This document shows positions 1-9,600 of a stretch of DNA of 64,000 nt, piece by piece. The DNA is from Ruminococcus flavefaciens (GTDB lineage Bacteria; Bacillota; Clostridia; Oscillospirales; Ruminococcaceae), in assembly GCA_002371825.1 (NCBI GenBank), contig DFHF01000039.1, forward strand, positions 1-64,000, read 5' to 3'. Made by a program: the position numbers and the translations under genes. The notes under the pieces were generated by a model. It was not told the DNA's origin. It saw only the letters and a program-made list of their open reading frames with translations, and ran no database searches. Each line of letters starts with the position of its first letter. Position 1 is the stretch's first letter.

Positions 1-486
1 TTCATCAATCCTACAGGACGTTTCGTTGTGGGCGGTCCTCAGGGAGACAGCGGTCTTACAGGCCGTAAGATTATCGTTGATACATACGGCGGATATTCAC
101 GTCACGGCGGCGGAGCTTTCAGCGGTAAGGACCCGACAAAGGTTGACAGAAGTGCTGCATATGCTTCAAGATATATCGCTAAGAACATCGTTGCTGCCGG
201 CCTTGCAGATAAGTGTGAGGTACAGCTCTCATATGCTATCGGTGTTGCTAAGCCTATCTCAATACTTGTTGACACATTCGGCACAGGCAAGGTAGATGAG
301 GACAAGCTTGCAGATGCTGTATCAAAGGTATTTGATCTCAGACCTACAGCTATCATCGAGATGCTCAACCTCAGAAAGCCTCAGTACAGACAGCTTGCTG
401 CTTACGGACATATGGGCCGTGAGGATCTTGGTGTTGCATGGGAAAAGACAGACAAAGTAGAAGCTCTTAAGGCTGCTCTTGCATGA
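1..486 (+). CDS. metK: S-adenosylmethionine synthase, C-terminal part
   Basis: This is the 3' end of metK; the reading frame is open from base 1, so the start lies outside the window. MetK makes S-adenosylmethionine from methionine and ATP in the cytosol. The visible 161 residues open with NPTGRFVVGGPQGDSG, the glycine-rich active-site stretch typical of the family, followed by LTGRKIIVDTYGG. Further on are the conserved SYAIGVAKP and the terminal DLGVAWEKTD region. The length left fits the last two fifths of a roughly 395-residue enzyme. It ends in TGA and is followed at once by a strong terminator. Identification is secure; only the N-terminal part is missing. Confidence 0.97.
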   Translation, partial: FINPTGRFVVGGPQGDSGLTGRKIIVDTYGGYSRHGGGAFSGKDPTKVDRSAAYASRYIAKNIVAAGLADKCEVQLSYAIGVAKPISILVDTFGTGKVDEDKLADAVSKVFDLRPTAIIEMLNLRKPQYRQLAAYGHMGREDLGVAWEKTDKVEALKAALA

Positions 487-504
487 TCCTCTGAATAAAA
501 AGTT

Positions 505-533
505 ATGGACGCACATTGTGCGTCCATTTTTTT
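505..533. terminator. Intrinsic terminator of metK, probably bidirectional
   Basis: A perfect 10-bp stem (ATGGACGCAC at 505-514 with GTGCGTCCAT at 518-527) closes a 3-nt loop and runs into seven T. On the minus strand the same stem is followed by AACTTTTTATT, so it can also end the convergent operon whose last stop codon is at 532-534. Confidence 0.9.
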
Positions 534-1656
534 ACCATGTGATATCCGAGAATATTCCTTCAACAAGCTGAGTTTTCGGGTTGAAAATAATTATGAGTCT
601 TTTTTTGTACTGCGTGGAAACTACCTGGTAAATTCGCCCTTTAAGAGCTGAATATTCTGTTATCTTAAGCGCATCATTATCTTCAGATGAAGGTGTATTT
701 AAAGCATAGATAATATTTTCAGCTCCGGTTATACTCATCCATGCTTCAACTGAATCATGATATATTCCGTATTCATCAGTAAATTCTTCACCTTCAGGAA
801 GTTTTGACCAGAATCTGTAGGATATGACAGATGGTAAAGAGAAATGCCGGAAAAACCTGGAATACGGGTCAGCTTTTTTAGCGCTTTCATTTGAATATAT
901 GTAATCTGAAACAGCTGAAATAGTCGTATGTAAACTGTTTTTTACAGAGTTCCGGTCAGGATGATCCTCATCGTTTATTTCATACTTTTCATAATAATCG
1001 GACCATTCCTTGCTGCTCCATAAATCTTCATCTAATTCATCATATTTTAAAGGGTCAGCAAAAAGCCAGCTGACAACATCAATATTATTAAGAGAATCTG
1101 CAAAATCATACAGGTATTCTTCAGCATTGCTGACTCCTTTTTCTATATCTGAGCCGCTGAGCTGGATATTCGTATCATCGTAAAAATTCAGATAGACCAA
1201 TTCAAAATTATATGTTGTAATTATGAAGTCGACGTATCTCAGGTCTCCATTGTTATTATAGTATGCGAATTTCTCTGTATATGCAAGATCGTATTTATCG
1301 ACCATGACAGAGTCTGTCAGACTTTTTCCTGCGGGGCGGTTGAAAGCTGTAAGCTCGGAATAAGAGCTGTAATAAACGAACAGTTCGTTTATTATATCAG
1401 ACATATAAATTTTTCCGACAGGCTTGTCATATGTAATGAGCGGCACAGCAGATTCCTTTTCTACAATTGAGTAAGGTTCAAAAGAGAACGTATCTGAGGA
1501 ATTTATGTATACAGCATCACTTTTTATATCATCTTTAGAGATGACGGTATTGTTATCATCGTTTTTGCTGATGATACTGCTTGTCAGAGAAGTGAATTTA
1601 AGTCCGGCAGCAATGGTAAGGATGAGGAGGACTGAGAATAATATCTTTTGTTTCAT
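532..1656 (-). CDS. Membrane-anchored extracytoplasmic protein, paralogue of the preceding gene
   Basis: No named family recognised. The 374-residue protein has one hydrophobic N-terminal segment (about residues 4-22) after a short basic start, so it is probably an anchored protein with an external domain. It is a diverged paralogue of the gene just upstream (1668-2684). Shared landmarks are SDAV plus FEPYS near residue 55, YTEKFAYYNNNGD followed by a hydrophobic strand ending in LVYL, and a C-terminal block (residues about 353-373) ending LVEGIFSDIT that matches CIEGYYADLT in the neighbour. It is the last gene of an operon with a response regulator and a sensor kinase, 11 bp behind its paralogue. 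By analogy with WalH/WalI (YycH/YycI) of Firmicutes it may modulate the kinase from outside; that is inference from layout and topology only. Confidence 0.75.
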   Translation of the reverse strand: MKQKILFSVLLILTIAAGLKFTSLTSSIISKNDDNNTVISKDDIKSDAVYINSSDTFSFEPYSIVEKESAVPLITYDKPVGKIYMSDIINELFVYYSSYSELTAFNRPAGKSLTDSVMVDKYDLAYTEKFAYYNNNGDLRYVDFIITTYNFELVYLNFYDDTNIQLSGSDIEKGVSNAEEYLYDFADSLNNIDVVSWLFADPLKYDELDEDLWSSKEWSDYYEKYEINDEDHPDRNSVKNSLHTTISAVSDYIYSNESAKKADPYSRFFRHFSLPSVISYRFWSKLPEGEEFTDEYGIYHDSVEAWMSITGAENIIYALNTPSSEDNDALKITEYSALKGRIYQVVSTQYKKRLIIIFNPKTQLVEGIFSDITW

Positions 1657-1667
1657 ATTCCTGCCTC

Positions 1668-2684
1668 CTATGTAAGATCAGCATAGTATCCCTCTATGCA
1701 TTCATCGCTTATACTGTATATAGTAATGAGCTTTAAGTGTCTGAAGCTTATAGTTTCAAAAATGCTGTCTCCCAACAGAGTATATTCCGGCTCCGTTTCA
1801 GAGAGCATATACGGCACCAGCGGTGCTGTTCCGGTACCGCCTGTGATATAGTAAGTTTGGCTTGTATCGTAGTAATCATCTGGAATCGGTCCCTCTTCTA
1901 AAACAGTTAAAAGTGCAAATATACAGGAGTATGAAAAGAAGCGTGTAAGGAGATTTGAAGACTGCTGTATAGTTTCAGCCGTGTCATAAAGACCATTTAA
2001 ACAGGCATATAAAGCATCGAAGTCGGAATATGTGATGCTGTACCCGTAATTATTTATGAGATCCCAGTAATCAGCATAACCCGAGTCAGAGATCAACAAT
2101 GATAAATTGGACATAAAATCATTTATCATATCATAATCATTTTCGACATCATCTGAAAAACCGCTGAACTTTTCAAGTGCATTTTTGGCCTGTATCGGGT
2201 CAGGCTCGCTTTCCTGGGCTGATCTGTAGCGAATGTACACTATATCGAAGTCATCAGCATCCAATATACAGTCAAGGACTCTTTCATCTCCGTATGGGTT
2301 GATATATGAATATCCTTCAGTATAGATATAATTGTTGCTGCTCCTTTTCATAGCCATTTCTATAGGGATCTCTGTGCCCTTTATGTACTCGTTTTTAGGA
2401 GTATATCTGCTGAGAACAGCTATCATTGCAGCGGCGATATCTGTTCTGATATCAGGGCCTGTTTCCTGATCCGGGCTGCATGGGACAACAAGACTCATAG
2501 GATCAAATCCGTTTTCACTTCCGCTGAAAAAAACAGCATTTGATTCGGAATCGTCCCTGGTGAGTTTTATGCTTTTATTTTCGTTATTTTTCAGGGTAAG
2601 CTCTGAAAATCCTGCACTGTAATAGCCTATAGAAAGTATCAGTGCAAGAAGAACGAGGAAGGTCAGAGTATGTTTCACAGACAT
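1668..2684 (-). CDS. Membrane-anchored extracytoplasmic protein, first of a paralogous pair
   Basis: Function not recognised. The 338-residue product has an N-terminal membrane segment (about residues 6-26) and a hydrophilic remainder predicted outside the cell. The start overlaps the sensor kinase stop by 10 bp, and its GGGGAGG ribosome site lies inside the kinase coding sequence, which points to translational coupling. It shares with the following gene the landmarks SNAV-FDPMS, YTEGYSYINPYGDER, DFDIVYIRY and the C-terminal CIEGYYADLT. Pairs of single-pass proteins behind a regulator and kinase recall walRKHI, where YycH and YycI bind the kinase. Sequence similarity to those families cannot be judged by eye, so the role stays a hypothesis. 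Confidence 0.75.
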   Translation of the reverse strand: MSVKHTLTFLVLLALILSIGYYSAGFSELTLKNNENKSIKLTRDDSESNAVFFSGSENGFDPMSLVVPCSPDQETGPDIRTDIAAAMIAVLSRYTPKNEYIKGTEIPIEMAMKRSSNNYIYTEGYSYINPYGDERVLDCILDADDFDIVYIRYRSAQESEPDPIQAKNALEKFSGFSDDVENDYDMINDFMSNLSLLISDSGYADYWDLINNYGYSITYSDFDALYACLNGLYDTAETIQQSSNLLTRFFSYSCIFALLTVLEEGPIPDDYYDTSQTYYITGGTGTAPLVPYMLSETEPEYTLLGDSIFETISFRHLKLITIYSISDECIEGYYADLT

Positions 2685-4117
2685 TCCTCCCCTGAAATAA
2701 TAATGTATACAGTAGTTCCCTCGCCGAGGGTACTGTCAAGAGTAAGGACAGCGTTATGGATCTCAGCGATCTTCACGCAAAGTGCAAGACCCAGACCGGC
2801 ACCTCCGGCCTTACGGCTTCTTGACTTATCCACCATGTAGAATGGCTCGAAGACTTTTTTTGCATCCTCTTTGCTCATACCGATTCCATGGTCTGTGATA
2901 GCAATGACTGCATTTCCGTCCGACATACCGGCTCTGATATTTATCTCCTGACCGATAGCAGAGGCCTTGACTGCGTTTTCTATGATATTATAGAGCAGTG
3001 ACTTGAAAAGCTCTTCATCAGCAGAGATAGTGATATCCTCGCACTGGCATGAGAGGGATACTGAGTTTTTCTGCAGCAGCGGCAGGAGGGAGGTCTCTGT
3101 GTCCTTTATCATTCCCGGGATGCTGACAGGCTTTTTCTCAGTTTCGGTGCCGCCGAGAGCTATGAGCTCCATAAGCTTTCCTGAAAGTGAGCGCAGGCGC
3201 TTTGTCTCTTCGACTATAGTGCCGGCATATTCCACACGTTCCTTGTCACTGACATTTTTCTTTATCCTGAGAAGGTCCGCAAAGCCGAGGATTGATGTCA
3301 GAGGAGTTTTCATCTCATGTGCCAGATTTGCAATAAAGGTCTGTCTGTCCTCAGCGATCTTTTCAAGGCGGGCAGCATTGCTCTGTATGGAATCAGCCAT
3401 GATATTCATGTTTTCTGCAAGTTCACGGAATTCACGGCTTCCACGCTTTCGTATCCTTATCTTGTAGTTTCCGCCTGCGATCGCCTTTGTGTAGGTATTC
3501 AGCCTGCTGAGAGGCCTGAGGAGCAGGATAACGGTCACAAGCAGGATAAGGGAGATAACTGCTGCGGAGATCATACCTACCTGACGGACAAAGTTGGTCT
3601 GCTTTGTCCTGAGGGTAAAGATCTCTGATACATCTGAGGCAGTGAGAAGAAGGAATGTCTTGTCCTCGACCTTTATAGTGGAGCATACCGCCATGTATCT
3701 TTTGTCGGAGCAGTTGAAAACACGGATATTGTAGTTATCTGATGTTGAACTGATACTGCTGATGAAGCGTTCAAGGTCATCGTGTTTAAAGAGCTCTGGC
3801 ATAGCGCTTTCTGCGATAGGCTTTTTTTCAGAACTGTATATAGCGGCAGGCTGTGTTTTGGGTCTGCCTGAGACGATATCCGTGGCAATTTCTGATATCT
3901 CTTTATCGTTCAGGATTATTTTTTCTGACCTCAGTCTTTCATAGATCGCACTGTTTGCAAATGAAGCTGCAAAATATTCGTATTCTCTTATTGCGTGGGA
4001 CTGCTCACGCTCAATTATCAGCTTGTGGCTGTTATTGAGGAGTACGATGGAAATGACGTTTACTGCAGCTATTATCAGGAAAAGTGAGCTGAGGAAGATC
4101 TTTTGCCAGAGCTTCAT
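2675..4117 (-). CDS. Sensor histidine kinase with HAMP domain
   Basis: A 480-residue membrane kinase that should autophosphorylate on His and pass phosphate to the regulator encoded just before it. Membrane segments lie at about residues 6-28 and 179-201, enclosing a sensor domain of about 150 residues outside the cell. A HAMP linker covers about 200-252. The dimerisation motif FIANLAHEMKTPLTSILGF puts the phospho-acceptor at His267. The ATPase domain shows the N box (NIIENAVKA), G1 box (DHGIGMS), F box (FEPFYMVD) and G2 box (GAGLGLALC). ATG overlaps the regulator stop by 4 bp. It is shorter than WalK and has no visible PAS domain, so it fits a general OmpR-type partner kinase. The signal is unknown. 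Confidence 0.93.
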   Translation of the reverse strand: MKLWQKIFLSSLFLIIAAVNVISIVLLNNSHKLIIEREQSHAIREYEYFAASFANSAIYERLRSEKIILNDKEISEIATDIVSGRPKTQPAAIYSSEKKPIAESAMPELFKHDDLERFISSISSTSDNYNIRVFNCSDKRYMAVCSTIKVEDKTFLLLTASDVSEIFTLRTKQTNFVRQVGMISAAVISLILLVTVILLLRPLSRLNTYTKAIAGGNYKIRIRKRGSREFRELAENMNIMADSIQSNAARLEKIAEDRQTFIANLAHEMKTPLTSILGFADLLRIKKNVSDKERVEYAGTIVEETKRLRSLSGKLMELIALGGTETEKKPVSIPGMIKDTETSLLPLLQKNSVSLSCQCEDITISADEELFKSLLYNIIENAVKASAIGQEINIRAGMSDGNAVIAITDHGIGMSKEDAKKVFEPFYMVDKSRSRKAGGAGLGLALCVKIAEIHNAVLTLDSTLGEGTTVYIIISGEECL

Positions 4118-4779
4118 GTTTTATCCTGACTTTCAAGGCGGTATCCAAGCTTAGGGATAGTGATGAGCTTGTCCTTGAGGCCGAGCTTACGGCGCACCTG
4201 CTGTACATGGATATCAACAGTACGGCTCTCACCCTCAAATTCGTAGCCCCATATATTAGAGAGCAGCCGTTCTCTTGAAACAGCTATATCCTGGTGCTGG
4301 AGGAAGTAGACTATGACCTCGAATTCCTTTGGGGTAAGCTGAACGGGTTCACCGTTGTCAGTGATGATATGGCTTGCGATGTCCACTGAAAGTGAACCAT
4401 AGGTTATGATATTCTGGGTCTTATTGGAGCGCCTGAGGACTACATCGATACGGGCAAGAAGCTCAAGTGCCTCGAAGGGCTTGACTATATAATCCTCAGC
4501 ACCAAGTCTCAGTCCCTTGACCTTATCGGCAACGTCCTGCATAGCAGTGAGGAAGATAACAGGGCTCCCGCAGTTTTTAATAGCATCCATTACCTCGAAG
4601 CCGTTCATCTCAGGCAGCATAACATCCAGCAGGATGAGATCATAGGTGCCCTTCATAGCCTCCTTAGCGCCGCTTTTGCCGTCATAGCAGCAGGTGCCGT
4701 TATAATTCACTATAGAAAGTGTGGCTTTTATCATTTTAGCGATATTCTGGTCATCTTCAATAATGAGAATATTTATCAT
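4114..4779 (-). CDS. OmpR/PhoB-family response regulator
   Basis: A 221-residue cytosolic regulator with an N-terminal receiver domain (1-115) and a C-terminal winged helix (about 125-218). The acidic pocket is E8/D9, phospho-acceptor D52 (LILLDVMLPEMNG), T78 and K100 (VKPFEA), all intact. The winged helix shows LTPKEFEVIVYFLQH, RERLLSNIWGYEFEGESR and VDIHVQQVRRKLG, typical of PhoB-type DNA binding. First gene of a four-gene operon (regulator, kinase, two paralogous anchored proteins) with overlapping junctions. A consensus-like promoter lies about 75 bp upstream. Its targets cannot be read from the window; autoregulation is possible but no direct-repeat operator stands out. Confidence 0.95.
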   Translation of the reverse strand: MINILIIEDDQNIAKMIKATLSIVNYNGTCCYDGKSGAKEAMKGTYDLILLDVMLPEMNGFEVMDAIKNCGSPVIFLTAMQDVADKVKGLRLGAEDYIVKPFEALELLARIDVVLRRSNKTQNIITYGSLSVDIASHIITDNGEPVQLTPKEFEVIVYFLQHQDIAVSRERLLSNIWGYEFEGESRTVDIHVQQVRRKLGLKDKLITIPKLGYRLESQDKT

Positions 4780-4854
4780 AGTTCTACCTCGTTCTTTATA
4801 GTTCAGAAGCGTTGGCTGGATTTTCCGGCCGTAGCCTCATTTTTTACCGATATA

Positions 4855-4883
4855 ATTTTAACATTGCAGAGAGCATATGTCAA
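4855..4883 (-). promoter_or_regulatory. Sigma-A promoter of the two-component operon
   Basis: Reading the minus strand, TTGACA (4878-4883) is followed after exactly 17 bp by TAAAAT (4855-4860). The -10 element is about 75 bp before the response regulator start. Confidence 0.7.
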
Positions 4884-4922
4884 ATGCTGAAGCGTTTTTT
4901 TTGCAAATATTTTGCAGACAGA

Positions 4923-5585
4923 TCAGTCTGTCAGTCTGTATCCGTTTGGGGGAGGTGACTGGAAAAGTTCATCTCCGTATAGCTTGCGAAGGGATACCGA
5001 GCCCTCTCTGCCTATTATGATATGGTCTGCAAGCTGTATCCCGATGGGCTTAAGTGCTGATACCACAGACCTTGTAGCGTCGATATCTTCGTCTGACGGA
5101 GCAGCGGTGCCGTTTGGGTGGCTGTGTGCGATAAATATGATATCACATCCGCTGGCGATAGCGAATCCTGCTATTTTCCGGCAGCTGAGTATTACCGATG
5201 AAGGCGAACCCTTGACAGCAGGCATTACCGCAGAACAGTTCAGCGAGTTGTCAGCAGCTGCTGCGATAAACTGCTCGCTGTCTGCACCCGAGAGATGTTT
5301 CCGGAAGAAGGACGACACTCTTGATGTATCTGACAGGGAGGCCTTTTTAGGTGCAGCTCCGGAACTGTTACGGCTAAGAGCAGGGATCAGTCTCAGCAAG
5401 GAGGTAACGCTGTCAGGAGCAAGGACCTCATCTGTAGCGGCTGAGGCCAGGGTGCCATGGCGGGCGATAATATCTGCTGAAAGGCTCTCTGCCTCGCTTA
5501 TACGGCAGCATTCAAGCAGCAGGGTAAGCAGTTCCTGATCCGGAAGTGCAGAGAGCTCATCCCTGGAAAATGGTTTATCCTTCAT
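4923..5585 (-). CDS. RadC-like JAB/MPN-domain protein with intact HxHPxG motif
   Basis: This 220-residue protein belongs to the RadC (JAMM/MPN+) family, whose cellular role is unsettled despite the DNA-repair name. The metal-site motif is present at the C-terminal side: AHSHPNG, then S and D in the usual spacing (APSDED). The N-terminal half, where RadC proteins carry a helix-hairpin-helix, is hard to recognise: it keeps LPDQELLTLLLE but no glycine-containing hairpin. The stretch that normally reads HPREIF is altered to SCRKIA. It starts one base after the stop of a second RadC-like gene, so the two are coupled. Together they look like a split of functions between paralogues. Confidence 0.85.
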   Translation of the reverse strand: MKDKPFSRDELSALPDQELLTLLLECCRISEAESLSADIIARHGTLASAATDEVLAPDSVTSLLRLIPALSRNSSGAAPKKASLSDTSRVSSFFRKHLSGADSEQFIAAAADNSLNCSAVMPAVKGSPSSVILSCRKIAGFAIASGCDIIFIAHSHPNGTAAPSDEDIDATRSVVSALKPIGIQLADHIIIGREGSVSLRKLYGDELFQSPPPNGYRLTD

Positions 5586-5586
5586 C

Positions 5587-6291
5587 TCAGAACAGCCCTC
5601 CTCTTGTACGGAAGCTGAAAGCTCCGCTGCTGCGCATAGAGAAAACTTTTCCGCATCCGCATATTACTGAGTCAAGCATAGTTATCCCCACAGATCCGGA
5701 TATCTCTGCGATCAGTTTTGTCAGCCTGTAGTCGCTGGCTGAGGGGATAGGGGGAGAATCCGGATGTACAAAAACTGCTGTCAGTCTCTCACGGTCATTC
5801 CTTAGCATACAGCCTGAAAGTCTTTTTTCAGGGGCTGGAGACCCGATCAGTTCGGACAAGGGGAATGTTTCGATGCCTGTAATTGTAAGATTGGAGCTTA
5901 TGAACAGCAGCATACAGACAGGTTCTGTAAAGGCTTCGGAGCGGCTTATGATATAGCTTAAAAGCTCCTCCTCAGAGCTGAAAGAGAAGATATCGGAATT
6001 TCGCTCCCTGAATCTTCTGCAGGCTTCTCCCATAACGTTTATGAGACGTGCGCTTGCGGCTCCTATGCCATCGACCTTCTGTAATTCGTCAGCAGAAGCG
6101 GAAAGGACATTTTCCACGGTCCCGAACCGGTCTATAAGCTTATGAGCAGTGGGATTAGTGTTTATTCTTGGGACTGAGCCGAACAGCAGCAGTTCAAGAA
6201 GCTCGTGGCTGCTGAAGCCTGCACCGCCCGTATCGAGAAAACGCTGACGCATACGTTTGCGGTGGTCTGCGTGGACTTTTTTCTCACTCAT
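5587..6291 (-). CDS. RadC-like protein with degenerate JAB metal motif
   Basis: A 234-residue RadC-family paralogue, first in a two-gene unit with a clear GGAGG site upstream (6299-6303). Its N-terminal half is the well-kept part: HRKRMRQRFLDTGGAGFSSH, ELLELLLFGSVPR, and a helix-hairpin-helix with VDGIGAASARLI near residue 75. The C-terminal MPN domain is decayed: the usual HxHPxG reads FVHPDS, so the first histidine and the glycine are gone, although the later S and D remain. It is therefore unlikely to bind the catalytic zinc in the ordinary way. The neighbour 4923-5585 shows the opposite pattern, suggesting that they act as a heteromer. Confidence 0.85.
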   Translation of the reverse strand: MSEKKVHADHRKRMRQRFLDTGGAGFSSHELLELLLFGSVPRINTNPTAHKLIDRFGTVENVLSASADELQKVDGIGAASARLINVMGEACRRFRERNSDIFSFSSEEELLSYIISRSEAFTEPVCMLLFISSNLTITGIETFPLSELIGSPAPEKRLSGCMLRNDRERLTAVFVHPDSPPIPSASDYRLTKLIAEISGSVGITMLDSVICGCGKVFSMRSSGAFSFRTRGGLF

Positions 6292-6636
6292 AAGCTTTCC
6301 TCCTCTCTGAATGCATGGCTATATATTTTTATTTTATCATATTACTGATAAAATAGCAATATGTCCGGAGAAATACATCCTGATTTACAAAGGCTCTTTA
6401 AGGACACCCGGCATTATACAGCATCCGAAGCGGATGATGTGCAGAATGGTGTTCATTATAATGAGCGGCAGGATATTATTCTGCACAGCCGGATGGCCGC
6501 AGGTGGAAAATGCGATAAAAAGTCATAAAAATGAGTGAAAAATACATACAAATAATATTGACTTTGCAACAAACCGATGATATAATTAAATCAGCTAAAA
6601 TGTACTTATTTTGTTAGGAATTGGAGGAACGTACAT
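6292..6636. other. Intergenic region upstream of the dockerin esterase
   Basis: No convincing gene. A plus-strand frame at 6311-6538 exists but lacks a ribosome site and resembles no family. The region holds the ribosome site of the minus-strand radC-like gene at its left edge and the strong promoter of the esterase gene at 6558-6586, followed by GGAGG at 6623-6627. Confidence 0.6.
6558..6586 (+). promoter_or_regulatory. Sigma-A promoter of the dockerin esterase gene
   Basis: TTGACT (6558-6563), 17-bp spacer, TATAAT (6581-6586). Expected start near 6593, leaving a leader of about 45 nt with GGAGG placed 9 bp before the ATG. Confidence 0.85.
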
Positions 6637-9600
6637 ATGAAACTGAACAAAATAGTCAGCGGTGTCGCTTCTCTTGCATTGTCTCTCACAGCTTTTGCAG
6701 GAGTAGGAAAGGCGGTGCCGGATAATTCTATGAAGGCGCAGGCAGCTTCTTCATGGAGATTCGATCTGGGCGGAAACGGAGCAGCATCCGGATTTACAGG
6801 GGTTTCGGCTTCTGACGGATACAATGCTTCAAGGGGATATGGTTTTGCTCAGACAAATAATGTTGCAAACGTAAGTGCTGCCGGTTCGGGAGCTCTCAGT
6901 GATGCAGTACAGTTCAAGAGCACTGCCGGGGGAAATACCTTCAATGTTGATCTTCCGTCAGGACTTTACGAGATAAAGGTCACTACCGGAAATACCTCAA
7001 GAACAAGCATTGTTGCTGAGGGGATGCTCCAGCTTATGAACCTTACAGGAAATAATGCTGTTGAAACTTTCCAGATACCTGTAACTGACGGTCAGCTCAA
7101 TATCAGAGCCACAGAGGGCAGAGCAGGTACTGCATTCTCATTGAGCGCAATAGAGATAACTCAGCTCAATACTACAGGTGTGATGAATCCGACAGTATGG
7201 ATATGCGGAGATTCCACAGTAGCAAATTACTACAATACAGCTGATTCTGCTCAGCACGGCTGGGGACAGTTCTATGGCGGATATATCAAAAACACCGGAT
7301 ATATCGTAAGAAATATGGCTGCCAGCGGACAGTATGCCAAGGGCTTTGTCGATGCCGGACAGTTTGCTCCCATCGAGACCTACGGCAAACCCGGAGATGT
7401 ATATATAATCGCTATCGGCATCAACGATAGGACCTACTCAAATTCTACTGAGTACTATAATACCGTAACTGATATGGTAAAGCGCTCAAAGGCCAAGGGC
7501 ATGGAGGTCATTCTTGTAAAGCAGCAGGGCAGAAGAAGTGATCTCAACCAGTCCAGTAAGCTTGGCGGACGCTGGTTCGGCGGTGAACTGGATCAGATAG
7601 GCAGAGAGCAGAGCGTTCAGGTCGTTGATCTGTTCAATGCCTGGCAGGATTTCGGCTTCTCAGTCGGATACAACGGAATGGCTTCATATTATGCAACAAA
7701 GGCAGACGGTACAGGTGATGATCTTCACCAGAGCAAAAAGGGCGCCCAGAAGCTTGCAGAAATAATGAACAGCCTTGTAACTATCGGTAATGCAGAGCCT
7801 TATGAGCCTTTTGTGCCTGAAGAGGGCGTCAGCTATATGTTCAAGAATGTGAACAGCGGACTCTATATGGAGGTTGAAGGCGCTAAGGCTGAGGAGGGTG
7901 CCAATGTCCAGCAGTGGGGAGCTTCTGCTCCGGCAGCACATAATACATGGACTATCAAGCAGGCTACAGGCAACCTCTACTACATATATTCAAATTTAGC
8001 TGACGGAAAAACATTCCTTCTCAATGTTGAGGACGGAAGCAGAGTGAGCGGAGGCAACATCAACTCAGCTAAAAATAACGGCTACAGCGATCAGTTCTAT
8101 GAGTTCAAGGATAATTACAACGGTACAGTTACTATCCTTACAAGAGCTTCACGTCAGGCCTGCGCTGTAGAGGTAGCCAGTGCATCCACAAACAGCGGTG
8201 CAAATATCCAGCAGTGGGAAGTGAACGGCAATAACTGTCAGAAATGGATAATCGAAAAAGCAGATTATACTTCTCAGATCGTGACAACAACTACTACAGC
8301 ACCAGAGCCTGTTACTACAACAACTACTACTTCTGCTCCTGTAGAGCACAGAATAAAGAAGTTCCCCGGAAATGCAAACTGTGACAGCAATGTTTCTATG
8401 GCTGATGCAGTGCTCATAATGCAGTCAATTTCCAATGGCGATAAATACGGCGAGGATGGCTCAGATCCTACACATATAACAGCTCAGGGCAAGATAAATG
8501 CCGATGTTGATGGAAATGGCAGCGTAACTCCGGCAGATGCACTCTTTATCCAGAAGGTCATGCTCAAGTTGGAAACTCTTCCTGAGATAGAGTATGAGGA
8601 TGTTATACCCGAGCCCATAACTACAACTACTTCAGCTGATCCCTATGCAGGATACTATTTTGCAGTGGATCAGACCTGGTCTGAGGGCGTTATAGAGTCT
8701 GCAAACGGCGGCTTTACCAAGACAGCAGGTGTGGGTTTCTCAGATAAGGAAGGCTACATAAACCTTGATAATAATGATACCAGCAATATCACATTTACAG
8801 TTGATGTTGAAGCAGACGGAAACTACATGACCCATATCCGTTTTGCAAACGGTTCAACTGCTGACAGAAGCATGATGATAAGTGTCAACGGCGGAACAGA
8901 TATGACATGGCTCCAGTCATTCCCCGGAACAGGCGACTGGACGACCTGGGCAGAGTACGGAATAGTTCTTCCTCTTAAAGCTGGAAAGAATACAATTAAA
9001 ATGGTATCTCATGTAGCAGGACAGGGCGGCCCCAACCTGGATTATATCACCCTTACTCTTACAGACGAGCCCTTTGCTCAGCCCTATGACCCCAATGAGG
9101 TAAAGCCCGGTACTGTAAGCGACAGACCTGCGATATATATAGCAGGCGACTCAACTGCTCAGAGCTACAGTTCAAGATATGCTCCGCAGCAGGGCTGGGG
9201 ATACTATGCCGGCAATTACTACACTGACAATGTTACAGTTGTAAATAAGTCTATAGGCGGAAGAAGCTCAAAGAAGTTCTATGACGAGGGACGCTTCAAG
9301 GAGATCACTGATGTTCTCAAAGAAGGAGACTTCGTATTCATTCAGTTTGCAATAAACGACGCAGGAAGTACTAATGCCGACAGATATGCTCCTACCTGCG
9401 GAAATGTGGATAATCCGTCATCCGGTTCATACGAGTGGTACATTACACAGTTCATAAAGGATACTCTTGCAAAGAAGGCAACTCCTGTGCTCATGTCTTG
9501 TACACTCAGCGGCAAGTCCTATTCAAACGGAAAATTTGTTGCGTCCTATACAAATTATACTGATGCCTGCAAAAAGCTTGCTTCAAAGTATAATGTACCT

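Noticed and set aside
6311..6538. Plus-strand 75-codon frame before the dockerin esterase
   Set aside because: No ribosome site, no family likeness, and the real promoter lies downstream of it.
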